From positions 6,806,315 to 6,870,314 of the forward strand of contig NC_087382.1 of the NCBI RefSeq assembly GCF_963675165.1: a stretch of 64,000 nt of DNA, read 5' to 3'. How positions within the stretch are numbered: the first letter of the stretch is position 1; the number at the start of each line of letters is the position of its first letter. This document shows, in pieces, positions 23,881 to 35,348 of this stretch. The stretch comes from Halichondria panicea (Eukaryota > Porifera > Demospongiae > Suberitida > Halichondriidae). Below the pieces are notes generated by a model. That model was not told where the DNA came from. It worked only from the letters and a program-made list of their open reading frames with translations, and searched no databases. The translations under genes and the position numbers were made by a program.

Positions 23881-25418
23881 ATGGAGGATCAACTGGACTC
23901 TTTTTCTCTCTACTTAGATGATGATTGTGAAGATGTTGAGGTTGAGGTTGAAGCTGAAGAGAGCTGCAGTCAAGTTCCAGGTAAAAAATTAAAAATAAAA
24001 TTCTTATTTACCATGCATATTAGACTGCTACATGTGTACATACATATTGATAGCTAGCTACATCTCTACTGGTTGCTCTCTCCTTATATAGGGTTACCAT
24101 TACACGAAAATAGTACACAGATTACAAATGCTAGCTAGTTGCTTTACGCATCTATGCTTCACGTAATTATATATTTTCCTCTGTCAAGTTCCAGGTGGTA
24201 AAGCTGGGCGTAAGCGAGGTCGAGGCAAGGGTGGTGCTGCTGCCTCTGGATCTGCTGTGAAAAGGAAACGTCGATTGTTGAACAAGGAAGAAAAGGCTCA
24301 AGTCATACTCTCTATATGTAATGTCGACATTCGTGACCTTCTTTCCTACGTGAAAGACACAGTTTCCGGTGAAAAACACTTAGTTGAGAGCGTTGCTAGG
24401 CAGGAGTTTTGGAAATGTCTGCAAATCTCTGAGACTTTGGTCAGTGAATTGTTGCGCACACTTGCAAGTTTGTTTGGTTTACTCTACAAAAACTGTGACA
24501 AGGGTAAAGACAAGTACATGAAATTCCAATTGGAGTGGCATCAATGTTGTAGTGTTTTTCTACTGCCTCCCGGAAAAAACTTGTCTGATGTAGGTATTGA
24601 TTCCAAAAAGAAAGTGGAGCTTGCCCACTTCCAGCAGCGATGGATTGGATATTGTGATGGAAGCTGTGCCGACAAGCATACTAGGGATACATACTAGGGA
24701 TACTAGGGATGCTGTGATGATATCAGTTTGCAGTGCTGTGTACAATTACCTTCTCAAGCGTGTGTCACAAGTTCAGCAGTCATTATTGATGGAAACAAGC
24801 AGTGGCATATTAAAAGGGGATGTAGACTCTGTTTATTACCGTTTCTGTGGAGCAGCTCTCGCAAGCATGCTACATGCTCGATACAATAAACGTCAATCGT
24901 GTAAAAACGATCAGAGAGAAACTATAAACCAGGAAATAGAAGTGCTGAGATGTATTCAGTGTACAGACAAGGATCACATTCCTGGAGAACTAAAGTATCG
25001 TGATCGAGGACACATGTACTTCCCTTCCAAGGATTTTTTGACAGTCCTAAGGGGAATTGATAGTTGTGTCATGGAAAATGCAAACGAATCTACTTTAAGA
25101 AAGTATGGTCCCGACATGATCGATGTTGCCGTGAAGCAAGTAGAGGCTACTCAAAAGTTTCAATGCCAATTTAAATCTTTGGTTACAAACTGTCTGTTGG
25201 AAAAGGATGGTACTGTTGATGTACTAACGTTTGACCTCGCTATTAAAGTGGTGTACAAAGAACTTTGTCGTAAACTATGCCATACTCGTCTTGGCGAATA
25301 TATAAGTGCGACGCAGCAAAACTTGGCTGCTTTAAAAGGGAAGTCGACTCTTGCTGGCCAAAATTTAAGAGATGAACTATTGACATCACATGTGAACACA
25401 AAGTCATTTTTGAATTAA
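23881..25418 (+). CDS. Unassigned accessory protein of the P-like element
   Basis: Two exons, 23881-23980 and 24195-25418, joined by a GT-AG intron of 214 bp in phase 1. The start MEDQLDSFSLYLDDD is acidic. It is followed by a basic, AT-hook-like stretch (GRKRGRGKGG, then KRKRRLLNKEEKAQ) and a roughly 350-residue helical-looking part with scattered Cys/His but no classical finger. A block GHMYFPSKDFLTVLRGID and a C-terminal LAGQNLRDELL stand out; I believe similar uncharacterised proteins occur in sponges, from memory only. A 22-bp duplicated insertion at about 24677-24710 shifts the frame. Without it the exons make 433 codons with no other break. The stop lies 42 bp from the convergent transposase stop. 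Basic N-terminus and location suggest nuclear DNA binding (inference). Confidence 0.7.
23981..24194 (+). other. Intron flanked by a 14-bp direct repeat
   Basis: The 14 bases 'gtcaagttccaggt' occur at both splice junctions (23969-23982 and 24183-24196), exactly one intron length apart, each containing AG|GT at the splice point. Confidence 0.85.
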
Positions 25419-25460
25419 AAAAAAAATTTCACGTCACATGCAATAATTACATTACAAAAA

Positions 25461-28294
25461 TTAGTTCTGTTTCTCTCCTGTATATTGTTTCTTAGTTATT
25501 TGCATGCTAGGAAGGAATAGGGGCATATCTCGATAGTATTTTCCACTGTGGTGACTTGCTGAAACTGCTTTGCTACAGAGGTACTTGGCTCTAGAAGTCG
25601 TATAATTGACCGCGTCTAGCTTGTTTCCGCTTAAATACTTATACTGGGAAAACAAAGTTTCCACAGCACTTCCAGAGACTCTTAGCGGAACCAAATAATA
25701 TCCAGGGTAGCGAATGAAAAAATCGTTGCAGAGCAGTTTGAAGCCAAACACATCAATGCGTAGGTTGTCCCAGGCTGTTGTGTATATAGATAGTGCATGT
25801 GTTTATTTATAATAATTATTATAGTGCGCATTATATAGACTTACTTTGCCATGATAGGAATAACTTCTGTCTGGCATTACAGGGATGAAATTGTTTATCG
25901 TCTATATATAATACATTCGGTGAGTCATAATTCCAACTAGCGTTAACAATAATACTTACATTTTTTCACCAAGTATTCATTCCATTTCAAAAAGAATTGA
26001 TAGCCTTTATCAATACTCTTGAGGACCTCGCTGTCGTTATCCCTGATCTTGGTGTAACAAACAAGTCCTCTCTCAAAAAGCTGATTGCATCCTTCCAAGT
26101 ATAGCCTGGTAATCCCAACTGATTGGGCATCTTCAGGAGGTGGAACTTGATGAAACAATTCCGTTAGAACCTGCTCCTGCTGCAATTCCGTGGTATATAG
26201 TGAGTAAATACATGCATGCATGTACGTATATATTACACCTGCATCACTTTAGCAGGAGCTACGTTCAACTTTGTCCATGCGTCACGTAGGACGTAAGATT
26301 CTCGGAGACGAGGTACCATTCGTGCAGCACCCAGGTTACGTCTTTCAACTTCACGTTTGAACATGTCAATTATTGTTCTCCATCCAAAGTTAATGCCATT
26401 CATCTCAAATGACTTCGTCCCTCCTCGTTGCGAGGAATAGAGGGCATTGATCATGTTCTTTAGCTGAAATATTCTTTAGCTGAAATATAAATATTGGAAT
26501 TAGCTATACAGGAAACAAGAAAATTTCCACTATATATACCTGATGGCTTGGACAGATAATCCAATAAATCATTCTTCCTGGGTTGAAAGGGTTCCTAAAT
26601 TCTGGCTTTACCTCATTGGTCCCAAATGCGCCCTTTACTCCACTCGTTGCCTTCACCACAGATATATTGGGAGCAGCTGCATCACATACTAAGGCATATG
26701 TATTAAATCCATACAAATGAAATGTCTTAATAGACTCGAACACACACGACAAAATGAATTTGCTTTCAAGTGGACCAGAGCTTGTGAAGTATGGACCAAC
26801 CACATCAAACCACATCAAACGGTGATGTCAAATCACGCCATAAAACTTGCAGTATGTATGCGGTTTGCTTTGTTCGGTAGTCTGGATCTAGCAGCTGGTA
26901 AACGTCAGTGAGAGAGGCAAGTTCTTCATGAGTCATTGCGAGTCCGACTAGCTGATGACTACGAGAATTCCACATCAACCGGCATACAACCTTTACTTCA
27001 TCAAAAATCAATACACCATCACCGTGCGGTACCTTCAGTTTTTCTGCTACTCTCTGTAACTTGCTCTGTAACTTGAACTCTTCAAAACGCTTGGCTTCTT
27101 GTGCAAGTCTTGTGTGTGAGGCTCCTATATAATAGTATAGTATATATAATTATATGATAGTTGGTACTGTAACACTGACCTGCTTCATCACGAAATGCTC
27201 CTGTATATGACTGCAGTGTTGCCCGAGAGGGTAGCTGAAGAAGACCGAAGCTTTTCAACGCATCATAAGCTGCAGGAGATCTAGTGAAAACAGCTAATGC
27301 GAGCCTTATTGTTACAATGCTCCATCGATTTCTTCGACTGCCGGTCACTGCATTATACAAGGTGCATGTATTATATAATTATAATGAGCATTGATAATTA
27401 TATAAGTGCTTAAAATACCATTTTTTTGTTGGTCTCCTTCCAACTCCTTCTTGACGTTTTGAAGGTCACTTTTCCACAATTCTCGAAGAGCTAGTCCAAC
27501 TCCATGGTTGTCGCCATCAGTGAACATGGATTCAAGCTCCTTAGCGTTGGAGACTTTATCCACAATATCGCACATTTGGTCATGCTGATCTTCACTAAGG
27601 CTTATTTCCGTGTGTGTATAGTTCTTTAGCAGTGCTGTGCGCTCCTGTTGCATGTTCTGCCGCTTCTTCTTCAGGCTTTTCGGGGACAGGTACTTTTCAG
27701 GAAAACGTGAAGACGCATTCACATGGTGTTGTTTCTGTTCGGAGGTAGTATTTTGCACTTTTTTCAATCTCTGATTAAGTTCATTAATTAAGCACTTGCA
27801 ACCTGAACACATTACGTCAGTCATATTATCTTTCTCCAAGAGTTTATGCCATAGCTTACATTTGCCAGAATCGATTCGCTGGACAGGATGCACCGTACGT
27901 CTCAGTTTCTTAGGATCGTATCGAATAACATCATGATACTTGGTTTTATACATGTCGGGATTAATCCCTGGACAGAACTTGTAACCGCCTTTCACGGAAA
28001 CCTGGTCACACAATAACATGTACTCATTAACAGTGCCAATCTTTCCCTTCTCCTTGCTAAAAAGAAGAACTTGGTAGTCATATTTGCCTGCAAGTCTTTT
28101 CTACAGCAAGTTAATGCACCAGCTCCATCTACCTTTGTGCAAATAGAAAACATAAGATCAGGATACTTCTCTTTGCCAGCTTTCTCAAACTCAGCAAGTG
28201 TAAAAGCAACAATCCTGGGCCTCTTTTCACACTCTTGGACTTGAAGGTCAGTTGTCCTTCGCTTTCCTAGCATATGATTTGTAATATCCTCCAT
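25461..28294 (-). CDS. P-like transposase, intron-rich
   Basis: Exons read on minus: 28294 to about 28090, then to 27419; 27347-27180; 27124-26540; 26463-26239; 26179-25960; 25901-25845; 25774-25461. All listed junctions are GT-AG and phase-consistent. Domains in order: basic N-terminal region; Cys-rich LCDQ..GGYKFCPGI and CSGCKCL; helical coiled region (LKKKRQNMQQERTALLK); SFGLLQLPSRATLQSYTGAF; VLIFDEVKVVCRLMW (first Asp); YALVCDAAAPNISVVK (second Asp); FNPGRMIYWIICPSHQ; and the C-terminal GYYLVPLRVSGSAVETLFSQ. Lesions: a 10-bp duplication (26801-26820) and a frame change near 28090 that could be a small indel or a very short intron. The usual P-type SDVPH motif is CPSHQ here, so activity is uncertain. 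Confidence 0.75.
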
Positions 28295-28435
28295 CGTGCA
28301 GCTCGATCAGCTTTGAACGCGAGCAATTCATGATTTCATCCTACGTTTCTACTAATCCCCCACGCCCCCAAAAACGTCACGGTTAACATTTACTGGAAGA
28401 TTACTAGTAATTTTACAATGTTGAATCGCGTGCTA

Positions 28436-28518
28436 GTCATGTTACTTTGTGCACAGTTTTTACGTAGCAGTATAGGCAGTTCGATACTCTTCTCTTCTTA
28501 TGAACTCTTGAACTCTTG
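28436..28518 (-). repeat. Right terminal inverted repeat of the P-like element
   Basis: Reverse complement of 23672-23746 with one extra 8-bp copy of 'aagagttc' near the outer end. Confidence 0.88.
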
Positions 28519-28628
28519 CTACTATACTAAAGTATGTGTGTATTTATGCTGTACTTGTACTTGTGACACTGATTCGATAGACCAACCCTATACGGTATAG
28601 TTCCTGGACTTGGGACATCTTGCCTTGT

Positions 28629-28668
28629 CAGTGGCGGATTGCAGGGGGGTGCCATGGATCCCCCCTTT
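28629..28668 (+). mobile_element. Possible hAT terminus
   Basis: 'cagtggcggattgcagg' resembles the CAG.GGCGGAT start of the hAT element at 32028. No partner end was found nearby. Confidence 0.35.
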
Positions 28669-29753
28669 CAGACTAAGCTATTGTGGCTTTACTACAGTTT
28701 GTGTTTACAACTGAACTACTCAATAATAAATCCACTAGCCACCGCATCAATCTGTGAGTTGGCTTATGATGGATTTGGATGCTTATAATTAAATTATCTT
28801 CTGATCACCCCTCCCAACATAACTATTCATGAATTATTGCATATTATTACAATATAATCACGCTAAAAACTTACCTCTAAAAGCTGATAGAGTAGCCTAC
28901 CCATAGAAAACTGCTTATTATCTCACCTGAAATTCTATTCTATAATTATCACTATTCTATAATTATCACACACCTGGGAGAATTACATACCTGATTCTCA
29001 CATTAAAGATACATTAAAGATACCACGTGCTCAATGCTGGTACCTATAGCGTGCACATAGCTCCAACACAGCGGGCACAACAAATGACGTTAATATTCGG
29101 CTATGTTCTGTGAATCTATGTCATACATTGACTATTAGGAAGACCTCAAGCAAAAATTGTGTTACGACAATTGACAAATAGTTTGTACTAATACAATTCA
29201 CTCTAGACTCCTTATTGATTGTAGTAACAAATTTAAGTAACAACGTAATCAAATATCAAATAATTCACAGAAACAAAAATATTATAGCATATTATAGTCA
29301 TTTCATATACATACATTTCAGCGCAAATAATCAAACTAGTGATACCAGTGAAGTGAGCAAACTAGTGATACCAGTGAAGTGAGTGGCACTTGATAGATGG
29401 TAGATGGTTCTTGATAAACACCCAGAAATCTAATGGTAGGACAAGTTGATAGGTGGAGTTCAACAATTATGAAGTGCAGGGAGTAAGGTAAGGAATGTCA
29501 AGGAATGTCAATTGTTGCTTTTTTACTTACCTAAGCTGTGAGCCGGTAAGACGACTGTGTATTACTGTCCTTAGCAACTCTACGTAAAGTTGTATGTACT
29601 GTGTCCTAAGCAGTACTGTGTCCTAAGCTGAAACTGTCAAGACACCAGATGATTTTAGAGAGGTTATTGTTTCACAAATTGGAGATAGTGTATCTAAGAA
29701 AACAACGTTCCCTATTATTTTAAGAAGTCAGAAAAGGTGTGGATCAATAATGT
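28669..29753. other. No gene; piggyBac-like scrap at 29015-29110
   Basis: 29015-29110 has 'taccacgtg', 'gctggtacctatagcgtgcacatagctccaacacag', matching the reverse complement of the 9282 element end. The rest has no motif. A 25-bp exact tandem duplication lies at about 29336-29385. Confidence 0.45.
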
Positions 29754-30218
29754 GTGGATCAGGATGCGTTGGACTTAATTAAAGAGACAGGGAAAGTTGG
29801 TGTATCGGTCCTGGAACTGGAAAGAAGCGCGATAGACCTGCAGATGATTCTGATGATGACTGCTCGGCTTTTAAAAGTTAAGCTTCGTACGAAGCATGGC
29901 TCTTTCTATTCCGGTGTTCAATATGCTATGTGGGCAGATATACTAGTAGGTGGAGGCCACGACAGCATGGATGAACCTCCCCCGGCACCGGAATGTCCAG
30001 AGTTAGAGGGTCAAGTATGTCGGATGCATTTACTGTACTGGCAGGATCTATTGCTTTCACCTCTGCCTAAAGAAATAAACCATAATTCTCCAACTAAATC
30101 CGTTACACTGCGTGGCAAATACATGGAGCAACTCTGCGATCTTGTGCATTTAAAAGAGATAGGTGCCCTTACGGAAGAAGAATATCAGGAGCAGAGAGTG
30201 ACTATCGTGAATCTATGA
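29754..30218 (+). other. Open frame of 154 codons, unrecognised
   Basis: It lacks an ATG at its beginning and follows a 14-bp duplication (about 29738-29766). The C-terminal half is acidic (ALTEEEYQEQR). It lies just upstream of the Tc1/mariner relic and could be a gene fragment or chance. Confidence 0.3.
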
Positions 30219-30249
30219 ACCAACTAAGTACAGGCATGGACCCAAGAAG

Positions 30250-30560
30250 TTATGATTATTGTTATACATATGATATCAAACAAGCCAAGTATGTATTTGG
30301 AAGAAATTCAAGAAAAACTGTTCTACTTAACTGGGACTTACGTTCATGTATCTACAATTTGTCGCACTGTGCAATATCTTGGCTTCACTAGGAAGAAATT
30401 ACAACACTGCAATGTGTGATGATAATCTACGAGGAAAATTCATGGCAGAAATTTCAACATAGCTATGATTGTATGGGTGGATGAGTCTGGTCACAACAGA
30501 AAGAACACAATTAGAAATTATGGATACAGTATGCCAGCAATAGATTATAGATTATCGAAT
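30250..30560 (+). pseudogene. Tc1/mariner-type transposase fragment
   Basis: The frame reads MYLEEIQEKLFYLTGTYVHV then STICRTVQYLGFTRKKLQH (second HTH part). After a frame change come FNIAMIVWVDESGHNRKNT, with the first catalytic Asp of the DDE core, and a NYGYSM block. The rest of the core is absent. Confidence 0.75.
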
Positions 30561-31867
30561 TAAATTTGGAGGAGTCAGAGTGAAAGGAGTCAGAGTGAAT
30601 GCAGTGTCTTTGATCTTCTTGGGAATGTCGCCCTCCTCGCCGTAGGTGTCCCGTCAACACTCTTTTTGGCGTTTTGCGTAGCTTTTGCCTGGCGAGTCCC
30701 TTCATTCTGGTACAGTTGTGACCAAGGTACCCATCATATACAGGAAGACCCAATCGGTCCGTCTTCCAATGGCCTTGTTGGTTGCCTTCCTGTGTCATGT
30801 TGGCTTCTTGCAGCAGACCTAGGTTAGTGATGTGGTAGTGTGAACCGCATAATGACATTGTGCGACCAGTTAGAGTGGCCGCGTTTCATAATTGGGCACT
30901 CAATTTTGTACAAGTGGAGAGGGCAAGTCAGTCTCTCTTATTGTGTAGTCTGGCGGCATTTACTACAGCTGCATACCATGGTTAGCAAGCGCTCAGAAAA
31001 TTCTTAGGGCTGCTCGAGATAATGTAGAAGTTGTTTTGCACCCTTTGGCAGAAAGCGTCTGTCATGCATCCGCATCCCACATGGTACAGTATTCCGGGAA
31101 ATCATCTTTTTGTACCAGAGTGTCAACTCTTTGAGCTTTGAGACTCTGCCATCTCTTTTAAAGGTTTACTCTATAAATCCTGCCATCCTTCCTCCTTTGC
31201 CGTCTTTACCGTCTTTATTAGCACTGCCGTCTTTACTAGCACTCGTGCCGCGCAGATTTGATTTAGACGATCCTTGATTGCTCAGGCACAATTCGTTCGA
31301 ACCCAAACACGTACAGTACTTTTGTGCAAGGTGTACTTTTGTGCAAGGTGTGGTCTGTACAACATGCATGTACCCATAGTAAATTCCCTGAAGGTTCAAC
31401 GATTCAAACGCACTTTCTGGGACTGGGACTCTAAGGCTTTTTTGGATGATGTAGCTGCAGCAGTATATTATATAGATATATAGACAGTGCGTGCCAGCTG
31501 GACATCGATCTAAATAATTGTGGCACATTTGGATATCCCCACACCACACACACCTTCACCTTCTGAGGTAGCAGACAGCTTGAAACACGATCGTTGGTTT
31601 CTCAAACACAGACTTCGACTCGACTAGATAGATTCTAGTACTAAGCTAAGGTGTTGGAGAGTAGATGCTGCCGTATTGGGTACACTATAATAGTAGATAG
31701 AATAAATGTGGGCAAAGTTTTAAGAAGTATTTGATAACAATGGACCTCTTTCCTCCTCTCCTTAAGTTGATCCATCTTCCATCTTCCCATCTCCACCTTC
31801 TTCTCCCTCCCCCTCAGATTCCAACCTGTCTTTATCGTATTAGCATCGAACTTTGCCGCAAAATATT
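30561..31867. other. No clear feature
   Basis: The minus-strand frame 30511-30858 faintly resembles the end of a LINE reverse transcriptase but was not accepted. Exact tandem duplications occur near 30570-30600 and 31318-31352. Confidence 0.3.
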
Positions 31868-32027
31868 ATAGTACCGTACTTAACCGTCGAACCGCCCATA
31901 ATTATGTTTTGATAGTTACATTTAGGCTAAACAAGGGGTGGGCGGATATTTGATTATGTGGCTACTGAACCGTGCAAGCGCCCACCTAACTCAATTAACA
32001 CTCGGTATTCGGTATTCAACAACACAG

Positions 32028-35000
32028 CAGAGGCGGATCCAGGGGGAGATCCAAGGGAGCAAAGAGGAACCCCCCTTTTGCTCAAAATATTAAAATTGAT
32101 TTTTAGCTATCTACAGTCATTTACAGTCATGTTTTACCTATTCTACTTATGTAGTAATGTCAATACCTGCATGTAGTCCACTCTAGAAGGAACAGAACTT
32201 AGCTAAAAGCAGTGGCAGCTTCTTTACTCTTTCTCAACTGATCGCGTTGCAAAAACTGCATAGTAAGCAGTAATTAATTGGATACAAGATGGGGATAAAC
32301 CCACATCCATGTGTCCAGTGGTCATGCAGCTTTGATTTTGTGGTAATTTTGTTCAACCAGATTACTTATTAAACAACAATGAGTAACAGAAAGAGACCAA
32401 GTCAAGTGCCAATTTCAACATTCTTCAAAAAGAGTAAAGCAGGTACGGTTTCACATAAATAAAAATCCAAATCATATAAATTATGATAAATAAACAACAA
32501 AACTTATAAATAAAAACAACTTCAATTGTAGGTTCAGAGTCACAGGATGCTATTGTCAGCCCCGCTGACTCGTCTCCCCCTTCATCTCCCCCTACTGACG
32601 TCCCCAGTGACACTGAAGATTCAGACAGTGAACTTGAGATGGAGGAGGGTGACTGCGTTATCCGGTGTGGCTTAGGTGGTGCTACCTCAAGTGATGATTG
32701 TGACATTGGGAAACTCCTTAACTCAGGGGTAGATATTAAGAGTTTAACAAGAGATCACAAGTATCGAATCTTGACTACCAATCCCAATACTGATCCAGAG
32801 AGCTATCCACGCACCAGACCATGTCCTTCAAGCAATTTCCGTCGGTTCAAACCAGAATGGCTGAGATCATACCCGTGGATGCATTACAGTCAATGTTCTG
32901 ATGGAGTGTATTGTCGTGCCTGTGTACTTTTCTCACCATATCAGGTTGGTGGTCAAACGCTTGGTAGATTTGTTTTGACTCCATTTCGATATTGGACAAA
33001 GACGGCATATACAGCAACGGTTCATTGCAAGACTGGGTACCACCGCAGTGCGATGGCCATAATGACAGAGTTTTTGGTGCGATATGAGTCGCCATCTCAG
33101 GCTGTAGATGCTGTTATGAACAGTGAAATTGCACAGACAATGGAGAAGAATCAAAAGGTAATAGAGTCCTTGTTGCGAATTGTTATCCTGTGCGGCAAGC
33201 AGGGACTACCTTTACGTGGTCACAGAGACGACAGAATTGATTGGCAGTCAATAGAGGGGTCAAACGAGGGCAACTTTATCCAGCTGGTTCGTTTTAGAGC
33301 AGAAACTGATACCATTTTGTCTGGCTATTTGGCAACAGCTCCAAAAAATGCACGTTACACTTCAAAGACCATCCAAAACGAGCTATTGACTGTAGTTGGC
33401 CGTAGTTGGCCGTAGTATTCGAAATGACATCATAGCTGAGGTGAAGTGCGAAGTACTACTCCATTATTGCTGACGAAACCACTGATGCTGCCAACTACGA
33501 GGAGCTCTCCCTTGTTTTCCGATATGTTCTCAACGAGGAGGTACGAGAAGTGTTCGTGGACTTCCTTGAGGTTCAGAGAATAACTGGGAGGGTGTTGGGG
33601 GAAGCCATTATCAGCTGGCTAAAGGCTCATGACATCTCTCCTGCTGACATGCGCGGTCAATGTTACGATGGGGCTTCGAATATGAGTGGTGCTAGATCTG
33701 GTGTGAAGGCCATCGTTCAAGAAGATGCTCCTAAGGCAATGTACTACCATTGCGCAGCTCATTGCCTCAATCTAGCAATTGTTTCCGCATGTCGAATCCA
33801 AGCCTTCAAGAATGCAGAGTCCTATATAGGTGAAATATCCAGGTTTTTCAGCTACTCAGCGAAGAGACAGAGACTACTCGATAGTTCGATTGAAGCTTGT
33901 GACTCCACATCCAAAGCCAAGAAACTGAAGGATTCATGCCGAACACGCTGGGTTGAGAGGATCAATTCCTACACAGTTTTTCTTGAACTCCTTCCTGCTC
34001 TGCATCTCTGTTTGGAAGCTATGGTCCACCCAGAATTGCACCCAGACTTTGGAACAGATTGGAATTGGGACGGAGAAACAATATCCAAGGCAAATGGTTT
34101 TCTCTTCCAGCTACAGTCACCGTTGTTCTTGATATCGCTCCAAATTTTGCTTCAGGTGTTTCAACTGCTTAGAGAACCAACAATCAAGCTACAATCGAGA
34201 GCCATTGATGTCATGTCAGCTTACAAGCTGCTGAACAGAGTGGTTTCAACGCTGGAAGCTATCAGGAGTAGATCTGCAATAGAATTGAAAAAGCAATTCA
34301 CTGAAGCAGCAAAAATTGGGAAACAGCTCCATGGTGAGCAATTTCAGCTGACGACACCAAGGCTATCTGGGAGGCAGATGCATCGCAGCAATCCACCCTC
34401 AAGTGATCCAGAAGAATACTACAGGATCACACTGTATAATGAGTTTCTGTCTCATGTACAAACTGAATTGGAGGAAAGATTTGTTAACAACCCGTCACGA
34501 AGTATCACCATCGGCCTTCTCCATCTTCTACCAACCGAGTGTCTCAAGGTCAGTGATGATGTCATGGTTCCTGACGATCTGGCAAAGGCAGTTGAGATTT
34601 TCAAAGGTGATCTGCCCCATGCTGTGATGTTCAATATTGAATACGACTCATGGGTGCGGCAGTGGAAAGACAGTCCACCGACAAATGTTCCAGACACGTT
34701 AGGAGCTGCCTTGAGAGAGTGCCATGTGATGACATATCCAAATGTGAATCTTCTGTTGACATTGGCTCTGACACTTCCTATTACATCTTGTGAGAGCGAG
34801 AGGAGTTTCAGCCAACTAAAACTTATCAAGACAGCCCGACGTGCTACCATGTCGGAATCGAGATTGGGTTCACTTGCTTTAATGAAAATTAATCGTGACC
34901 GATGCAACCAGCTTTTGTCTGCAGAAAATATGAAAAAACTAGTAGTATCATACAGCCAGCTACACCCAAGGAGAATGAAACTCCCTTTTATGCTACCTGA

Positions 35001-35348
35001 TGATTGAATGTCTTTATATTATGTGTTTTACAATCAATTATTAAATACTCTAAGCTCTTGTATAAAAATTACTCATTTACTCACTCACACACTTACTTAA
35101 CTTCTTGATCTTACTATCACTGCACTGGAGCCATAGCTATTATAATAATAGCTAGACATAATCTTACATCTACTACAGACCTCCCTAGGCCCTAGGCGCC
35201 CCTAGCCCTTGGCCTAGCACTCAGGTGACAGGAAACGACACCGGAAATGGGCGGAGGTCACACCGGAAGTGGGCGTGGTCCAATTCTGCGTGCAGCTTAA
35301 TTCAACTTCACCCTTCGGACCCTTTTCTAATGTCTAGATCCGCCTCTG
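32028..35348 (+). mobile_element. hAT-superfamily transposon with 5-bp target duplication
   Basis: The termini are CAGAGGCGGATC and its inverse. The adjacent 'cacag' is on both sides (32023-32027, 35349-35353). The length is 3,321 bp with one two-exon transposase gene. Inserted in the MITE-like element described for 31868-35906. Confidence 0.85.
32379..35007 (+). pseudogene. hAT transposase (ZMYM/TTF-finger type), two lesions
   Basis: Exon 1 is 32379-32442 (MSNRKRPSQVPISTFFKKSK, resembling a PIP-box-like N-terminus). The intron is 32443-32531, and exon 2 runs to 35007. After an acidic Ser/Pro linker comes a TTF-type finger region (YSQCSDGVYCRACVLFSP), then the RNase H-like core with YYSIIADETTDAANY (first Asp) and GQCYDGASNMSG (second Asp). 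The C-terminal hAT dimerisation domain has TSCESERSFSQLKLIKTA, containing the catalytic Glu. A 10-bp duplication at 33392-33411 and a small indel near 33450 break the frame. From 33550 to the stop 485 codons are open. Otherwise near full length. Confidence 0.85.

Larger units (their letters stand above)
23672..28518. mobile_element. Complete two-gene P-like DNA transposon
   Basis: The ends are inverted repeats of about 75 bp, beginning CAAGAGTTCATAAGAAGAG at 23672 with the mirrored end at 28518. They match perfectly over some 70 positions apart from one 8-bp duplication in the right copy. The 7-bp flank 'ctactat' is present on both sides (23665-23671 and 28519-28525), and P-superfamily elements make 7-8-bp target duplications. 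The 4,847-bp interior holds two convergent genes: an unassigned gene on plus (23881-25418) and a P-like transposase on minus (25461-28294). The near-identical ends indicate recent insertion. Confidence 0.88.

Noticed and set aside
28100-28131. 32-bp intron to explain the frame change in the P-like transposase
   Set aside because: It would fit the phase, but 32 bp is shorter than every other intron here; a small indel is equally likely, so left undecided.
30511-30858. Minus-strand frame faintly like the end of a LINE reverse transcriptase (TPKRVLTGHLRRGGR)
   Set aside because: Only one short block matches and no reverse transcriptase core lies upstream.
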